The notes under the pieces were generated by a model that saw nothing but the letters and a program-made list of their open reading frames with translations, was not told the origin of the DNA and made no database searches. DNA of 58,367 bases from an uncultured SAR86 cluster bacterium (GTDB lineage Bacteria > Pseudomonadota > Gammaproteobacteria > Magnimaribacterales > AG-339-G14). Position numbers and translations under genes: made by a program. Shown piece by piece: positions 54,085 through 58,367 of the stretch. The stretch covers positions 96,530-154,896 of the forward strand of contig CABYXE010000002.1 of assembly GCA_902522825.1 (NCBI GenBank), written 5' to 3'. How positions within the stretch are numbered: the first letter of the stretch is position 1; every line of letters starts with the position of its first letter.

Positions 54085-55058
54085 GTTAGTTTTCTTCCTG
54101 ATTCAGGCATCATAACTCCAGGATCTAAAGAATCCATTCTATACAGTAAAATTGACTCTTCTGGTTTGCCTGGAACTATAGAAAATTTCATTCCTTCACT
54201 AGCTCTTCCAGCGGCAACTGGTTTTTTATATATACCTATTTTTCTGTTTTCGGTCTCTGTAAGGTTTAAATTTAACCCTGTTGTATCAGCTGACCCACCG
54301 GGCATGTGACAGTGACCGCAATTAATATCTAAATAGGCGCGAGCTTTTGCATAAAGTGGAGCGGCTTCGTCAGACCAATTTACTATTAAATCCAAGGGCA
54401 TATGACTTTCAACTATTTCTTTTTCCATCCAATATGATATTTGATTAGCAACTTTCTCTTGGAATTGAATGCTGAAATTTAAGTTTCTTGATTTCGGGCC
54501 TATAGGCATTATTACGTCGCTTTTTAAGTGACATTCTTTGCATTGATTTTGATTAGGGACTCTGTAATCAATATATTTTTTTTCTCCATCCACAAAATAC
54601 ATCATTGCTTCATGAGTATGGCCTGTAACCTTAAGATAAGCTTCAGTCTGATCCTTATTCCAGACATAAGTATGTGCCATCCACCCTGATTCTTGATTAA
54701 GTAATAATCTGGTTTCTAATAACATTCGACTGCCATTTAAAGCTTGAGGGTAAGAAAAAGTTTTTACTAAAGCTGAACCTACTGGGAAATCATAGACTTC
54801 ATTCGGAACAAATTTTGCTTTTTTTCCTTTAGGCACATAAACAAATCTATGTTTGTCTGCATAATCAGAAAATAGTGCTGAATGAAGAATATAAGGATAA
54901 ACATTTTTATTTGGTATTTGAGCTATAGCATCTTCGAAAAGCTCATAGTCAGAAAGCTTTTTTTCTGGTTTTTTTGAAAGAATCGCATCTTCATTTACTG
55001 CACTTATCCAGACAGAAAAAAATATTAAAAGAAAAAGGCAAACCTTTTTTAATTCCAT
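54033..55058 (-). CDS. Secreted diheme-cytochrome-like protein (TIGR03806/HNE_0200 family)
   Basis: 341 aa with a signal peptide (about 1-20). Two haem-c motifs: CKECH (Cys173, Cys176, His177) and CGHCH (Cys247, Cys250, His251). Met-rich segments MPIGPKS and VMMPESGRK could supply axial ligands. It resembles the conserved hypothetical HNE_0200 family, known to co-occur with the beta-helix family encoded directly upstream. Periplasmic electron transfer or oxidation is inferred; no substrate can be named. Overlaps the beta-helix gene by ten bases. Confidence 0.82.
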   Translation of the reverse strand: MELKKVCLFLLIFFSVWISAVNEDAILSKKPEKKLSDYELFEDAIAQIPNKNVYPYILHSALFSDYADKHRFVYVPKGKKAKFVPNEVYDFPVGSALVKTFSYPQALNGSRMLLETRLLLNQESGWMAHTYVWNKDQTEAYLKVTGHTHEAMMYFVDGEKKYIDYRVPNQNQCKECHLKSDVIMPIGPKSRNLNFSIQFQEKVANQISYWMEKEIVESHMPLDLIVNWSDEAAPLYAKARAYLDINCGHCHMPGGSADTTGLNLNLTETENRKIGIYKKPVAAGRASEGMKFSIVPGKPEESILLYRMDSLDPGVMMPESGRKLTHSEGVALINDWIISLK

Positions 55059-56269
55059 TTTAATATTTCAGGTAAATTAATTATTGAACCTTTAAATTCG
55101 TTTTTATCTCTTGAAGGAGAATGAAAAAAGGGTAAGGCAACATACCAAAATACATCCAAGTCTAAAAATTTGGTTTCTTTAACTTCTTCTATAATTATTT
55201 TTTCATTATCAGGTTGGCCAAATAATAATTGGCTTACTGGCAGAAGACCGTCCCAAATAATATCAGGCATATCTCCATTAGCTATATCTACTAGAATTGG
55301 AGAAAGGTCTCCTCTCGAAAGATCAGGATTTTTACCAACATTAGAATATTGATTATTGTGAATTTGAACACCTTTAGGATAGGGATCATAATTTTCATCT
55401 CCTGATTCTAATTCTCCTGCAACAACAGCAATATGAACAGTTTGGTTGTTATCAAAACTATTTTCAAATACCTCCACATTTCTATTGGCCATAATAATAA
55501 GGCCAGTTCCACTAGGAACTAAGCCTACAATATTTCCCTCAGGAGCAAAGTTTTCAGTATTATTATTAAAAGATTTATTTTGAAAAACTCTTACAAATTT
55601 TCCTCCTTGTTTGGGTAAATTCGGAAGATCAAAAATGAGAATTCCTCCTGTATTATTAGTTGCAATATTATTGTAAACATCTGCATGATAAGAGTTTTCT
55701 ATTTCTATGCCAGCCACGTTATATTCTGCCCTAGTGTTTCTAACAATTATTTGTTCAGACTGACCAACATAAACTCCAGCATCTGAAGCGCCAATTGCTA
55801 CACATCCATCAATTAAGACGCCAATAGATTCAACAGGGTAGAGCCCATAGGCCCCATTTTTTGAATTTGGACCATTAGTCCATTCGGTTCTTACTTTGAT
55901 AAAGCTTATATTTTTGACGCCTTTCGATTTAATTGCATCTCCTTTTGCGTTTTCTACAGCAAAATCCTGCATTAAGACATTATCTGAAGTTATTAGTAAA
56001 CCTTGAGCCCCAGTTTCTTGGCCACTAAAATCTAAAATGGTTTCATACATGCCTGCACCTTTTATTGAAACATTGTCAACGTCAAGTGAAAGTCCATGAT
56101 TTAATTTATAGATACCTTTTGAAAGAAGCACCGTATCACCAGGCTCTGCAAGAATAAGGGCTTCTTGTATCTCATCTTGAGCAACAGGACTTGGTTCGAT
56201 TTTCCAATCTTGAGAAAGACTCAATGCAGAAAACATGATAAAGAGAAAAGATAATTTTGAAAGTTTCAT
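55049..56269 (-). CDS. Secreted parallel beta-helix repeat protein (TIGR03805 type)
   Basis: 406 aa, signal peptide about 1-19. Starts IEPSPVAQDEIQEALILAEPGDTVLLSKGIY, the usual entry into a right-handed beta-helix, then repeated turns such as VSIKGAGMYETILDFSG, GVYVGQSEQIIVRN, YNVAGIEIENSYHADVYNN and GGILIFDLPNLP. About residues 70-320 form the repeat region. Such folds often bind or cleave polysaccharides, but no catalytic site is recognised. Always-paired behaviour with the downstream diheme family suggests a common periplasmic process. Confidence 0.82.
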   Translation of the reverse strand: MKLSKLSFLFIMFSALSLSQDWKIEPSPVAQDEIQEALILAEPGDTVLLSKGIYKLNHGLSLDVDNVSIKGAGMYETILDFSGQETGAQGLLITSDNVLMQDFAVENAKGDAIKSKGVKNISFIKVRTEWTNGPNSKNGAYGLYPVESIGVLIDGCVAIGASDAGVYVGQSEQIIVRNTRAEYNVAGIEIENSYHADVYNNIATNNTGGILIFDLPNLPKQGGKFVRVFQNKSFNNNTENFAPEGNIVGLVPSGTGLIIMANRNVEVFENSFDNNQTVHIAVVAGELESGDENYDPYPKGVQIHNNQYSNVGKNPDLSRGDLSPILVDIANGDMPDIIWDGLLPVSQLLFGQPDNEKIIIEEVKETKFLDLDVFWYVALPFFHSPSRDKNEFKGSIINLPEILKWN

Positions 56270-56297
56270 AAGAAAGGAATAAAGATTTGTGTAATCT

Positions 56298-56327
56298 ATT
56301 GTAATAAAACTTTCTTGAAAGATACAA
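56298..56327 (-). promoter_or_regulatory. Candidate promoter of the beta-helix/diheme operon
   Basis: On the minus strand TTGTAT (56327-56322) and TACAAT (56303-56298) are separated by 18 bp. The -10 matches at 5 of 6 positions, the -35 only at 3 of 6. It starts two bases from the edge of the Fur box that controls the divergent iron transporter. Confidence 0.35.
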
Positions 56328-56347
56328 TGAGAATGATTATCATTCTT
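56315..56347 (+). promoter_or_regulatory. Fur box overlapping the promoter of the iron transporter
   Basis: A perfect 17-base palindrome AGAATGATTATCATTCT (56330-56346) sits in a 19-base site (56329-56347) that matches the classical Fur consensus at about 15 of 19 positions. A promoter overlaps it: -35 TTGAAA (56315-56320), 17-bp spacer, -10 TATCAT (56338-56343) inside the box. Iron-loaded Fur bound here would block RNA polymerase. Repression is inferred from this geometry and the gene it precedes. Confidence 0.88.
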
Positions 56348-56363
56348 TCTCTAAATTTAAAGA

Positions 56364-57404
56364 ATGTTATTTATGCTAAAAAAAATTAAGTATATTTTAT
56401 TGCTTTTGGTTACCATTCTGGGTTCTGAATTGAGCTTTGCTTCTGAGGTTAACCTTTATACTTCTAGACACTATGACACTGACGATGCTTTGTATGAAGA
56501 ATTTACCAAGCAAACAGGAATTAAAGTCAATGTAATTTCAGCAAAAGGAAAAGCGCTTATCGAAAAGATAAAATCCGAAGGCGAAAGGTCTCCAGCTGAC
56601 ATCTTTATTACTGTCGATGCAGGAAATTTATGGAAGCTCCAAAAAGACGGTTTTTTTCAAAGTTTTGAATCCTCAAAAATAAAAGCAACTGTTCCAACTA
56701 GATTAAGGGGACCAAACGATGAATGGGTTGGTTTAGCAAAAAGGTCGAGAGTAATATTTTATAATCCAGATAGAGTAACTAAAAGTGAATTGCAGAATTT
56801 ATCTTATGAAGATCTATCTGATGCAAAGTGGAAAGGCAGAATAGTCATTCGAAGCTCAAATAATTTATATAATCAGTCATTAGTTGCATCATTGATTTCT
56901 CATCATGGAATAGAAGAAACAGAAAAATGGGCAAAATCATTTGTAAGTAACTTTGCAAGAAAGCCTCAAGGAAATGATAGAGCACAAATTATGGCAGTAG
57001 CAAATGGAGAAGCTGATATTGCAATAGCCAATAGTTATTATATTGGGTTAATGTTGTCTGGAAAAAAAGGAACTGCTCAAAAAAATGCAGCTGAAAAGGT
57101 AAAACTTTTATTTCCTAATCAAAATGGAAGGGGAACCCACATAAATATTAGCGGTGCAGGAATACTTAAATCATCACAAAATAAAGAAAATGCAGAAAAA
57201 TTAATAGAGTTTCTTTTATCAAGGTCTGCACAAAGCCACATAGTGAATAATACTTATGAGTATCCAATACTTTCAGACGTCAAGCCAAACATAAACATTC
57301 TAAAATTCGGAGATGGATTTAAGGAAGACCAACTGTCCGTTTCGAATTATGGAGAATTTAATCCAGAAGCAGTCAAACTCATGGATAGGGTAGGATGGGA
57401 ATAA
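56364..57404 (+). CDS. Iron(III) ABC transporter substrate-binding protein (FbpA/FutA type)
   Basis: 346 aa periplasmic binding protein. Signal peptide (about 4-26, ending SFAS), then VNLYTSRHYDTDDALYEEF with the N-lobe iron Tyr, SPADIFITVDAGNLWKLQKDG, GRIVIRSSNN, QGNDRAQIMAVANGEADIAI, and the tandem Tyr ligands in ANSYYIG. These are the features of FutA/IdiA-like ferric-ion binders. ATG at 56364 or 56373. Preceded by a Fur box and followed by its permease gene. Confidence 0.93.
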   Translation: MLFMLKKIKYILLLLVTILGSELSFASEVNLYTSRHYDTDDALYEEFTKQTGIKVNVISAKGKALIEKIKSEGERSPADIFITVDAGNLWKLQKDGFFQSFESSKIKATVPTRLRGPNDEWVGLAKRSRVIFYNPDRVTKSELQNLSYEDLSDAKWKGRIVIRSSNNLYNQSLVASLISHHGIEETEKWAKSFVSNFARKPQGNDRAQIMAVANGEADIAIANSYYIGLMLSGKKGTAQKNAAEKVKLLFPNQNGRGTHINISGAGILKSSQNKENAEKLIEFLLSRSAQSHIVNNTYEYPILSDVKPNINILKFGDGFKEDQLSVSNYGEFNPEAVKLMDRVGWE

Positions 57405-57425
57405 AACTATACATTTAGTTTTTTT
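57403..57425 (+). terminator. Weak hairpin with T-run between binding protein and permease genes
   Basis: AAAACTA (57403-57409) pairs with TAGTTTT (57416-57422) around a six-base loop, followed by three more T. It overlaps the last two bases of the binding-protein stop codon. The stem is almost all A-T, so termination is expected to be partial, which would favour more binding protein than permease. Confidence 0.4.
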
Positions 57426-57454
57426 CTATAAGGAAGAGTTTGATATATTAAATT

Positions 57455-58367
57455 GTGTTTTTTAAGCAAATTTTTTTTAATCCATGGGTTATTTTCCCAT
57501 TTCTAATTTTTTTAGTTTTTTTATCACCTCTTTTGGTAGTTGTAGCAAGTCTCTTTGGTAATTATTCTGATAATTGGAATCATCTTTTAACCTATGTTTT
57601 GAGTAGTTATGTCTTTAATTCACTTTTCTTGATCTTTGGAGTATCGATAATTGCTTCGATTTTAGGAGTTGGAAGCGCATGGATAGTTTCAAATTATAAT
57701 TTCTTAGGAAAAAGTTTTTTTGAATGGGCTTTGATTCTTCCATTAGCAGTTCCTCCTTATATATTGGCATATACATTTACAGGATTATTTGACTCTTACG
57801 GAAGTGCTAATAACTTAGTAAGAGAACTGTTTTCCCTAAACTCAAATTATATTTTTTTTCCAAATATTAGAAATATTTATGGAGCAATAATTGTTTTTTC
57901 TTTTACTTTGTATCCTTATATTTATCTAGCAACTCGAATGGCTTTAATCAATCAATCTCGATCTATTTTAGAAGTGGGAAAAACTCTCGGACTTAATAAA
58001 TTAGGCATTGTATTTAAATTAGCTTTACCCATGATAAGACCAGCTATTATTGCTGGTTTAATGCTAGTGATTATGGAAACACTTTCTGATTTTGGAGCAG
58101 TAGAACATTTTGCTATTCCTACTTTTACAACAGGAATATTTAGGACATGGTATGGACTCTATGATTTGCAAACGGCTATGCAGCTATCGTCTTTACTTTT
58201 GATATTTGTAACTTTTTTTATATTCATAGAAAGGCTTTCAAGAAAAAATATTTCTTATACTTCTGGATCTCCTATTTATGGAGAAATAATTAAAGTTAAA
58301 CTAAAGGGATATAAAAATATTTTGGCTTTTCTTATTTGCTTAATTCCTCTACTGGTAGGGTTTGTCT
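57455..58367 (+). CDS. Iron(III) ABC transporter permease (FbpB type), 5' part
   Basis: The frame stays open from a GTG at 57455 to the right edge (304 codons visible). A stop codon two codons upstream excludes a longer N-terminus. Hydrophobic throughout, about seven membrane segments: WVIFPFLIFLVFLSPLLVVV, LILPLAVPPYILAYTFTG, YGAIIVFSFTLYPYIYLATR. The EAA-type loop that contacts the ATPase reads EVGKTLGLNKLGIVFKLALP. FbpB-like permeases have two such halves (about 540 aa), so the second half lies outside the window. A possible AGGA is 20 bases upstream, rather far. Confidence 0.9.
   Translation, partial: MFFKQIFFNPWVIFPFLIFLVFLSPLLVVVASLFGNYSDNWNHLLTYVLSSYVFNSLFLIFGVSIIASILGVGSAWIVSNYNFLGKSFFEWALILPLAVPPYILAYTFTGLFDSYGSANNLVRELFSLNSNYIFFPNIRNIYGAIIVFSFTLYPYIYLATRMALINQSRSILEVGKTLGLNKLGIVFKLALPMIRPAIIAGLMLVIMETLSDFGAVEHFAIPTFTTGIFRTWYGLYDLQTAMQLSSLLLIFVTFFIFIERLSRKNISYTSGSPIYGEIIKVKLKGYKNILAFLICLIPLLVGFV

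Overview
This window is a gene-dense, AT-rich stretch of a gammaproteobacterial chromosome. The anchors are lptD-surA-pdxA-rsmA-apaH-cca, gmk-rpoZ-spoT-ridA-recG, fis-purH-purD, gshB-tonB-ruvX, dnaG-rpoD, lptD/amgK/murU, and rpsU divergent from tsaD. Very short or negative intergenic distances, missing members of usual operons (gph, yqgE, dusB, parE) and the low GC content point to a streamlined marine oligotroph of the SAR86 type. That assignment is an inference from gene content and composition. I see no insertion sequence, prophage, CRISPR array, rRNA operon or replication origin. The longest gene-free gap is about 130 bases, so no non-coding stretch exceeds 300 bases.

Layout. 1-600: the 5' two thirds of mutY, running off the left edge. 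653-3353: hisBHAF on the + strand. 3348-4416: gpmA and a membrane rhodanese. 4413-8007 (minus): a nitrogen-control operon in which a eukaryotic-type glutamine synthetase (GSII) sits in front of ntrB-ntrC. Three NtrC-like boxes, 22 bp apart, lie upstream of it. 8118-11730 (minus): yqiA, yqiB, an AlkA-like glycosylase, a FemAB/GNAT-like protein and ubiA. 11774-15256 (+): rubredoxin, a dicarboxylate/glutamate symporter and a membrane pyrophosphatase, closed by a strong bidirectional terminator. 15290-20866 (minus): recG, ridA, spoT, rpoZ, gmk. 20897-22049 (+): pyrE and riboflavin synthase. 22051-22727 (minus): yqeY and rpsU. 22815-24650 (+): tsaD, folB, folK.

24651-35920 (minus) is one unbroken run of eleven genes. 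It starts with outer-membrane assembly (lptD, surA), passes through pdxA, rsmA, apaH, cca and a pteridine-reductase-like SDR, and ends in a small module (ACAD10/11-like phosphotransferase, two MaoC hot-dog proteins, an MFS carrier) that looks concerned with acyl-CoA or lipid-like substrates. 36015-43341 (+): an HSDL2-like SDR, amgK-murU (cell-wall sugar recycling), rpe, a DUF192 protein and trpEGDC. 43353-46993 (minus): purD, purH, fis and a histidine phosphatase. 47037-53376 (+): rsmE, gshB, tonB, ruvX, dnaG, rpoD and a CAU-anticodon tRNA that I read as tRNA-Ile2. 53392-56269: a TIP30-like oxidoreductase (+) convergent with a secreted diheme-cytochrome/beta-helix pair (minus). 56330-58367: a Fur-box-controlled iron(III) ABC transporter (binding protein and the start of its permease), running off the right edge.

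Most genes are housekeeping. The most interesting parts are the GSII-ntrBC arrangement with its phased upstream boxes, the secreted beta-helix/diheme pair of unknown function next to a Fur box, and several shared proteins lacking residues usually thought important: LptD without the C-terminal Cys pair, CCA enzyme without the HD domain, DnaG with a Cys4 zinc site, and RuvX without its last acidic residue.
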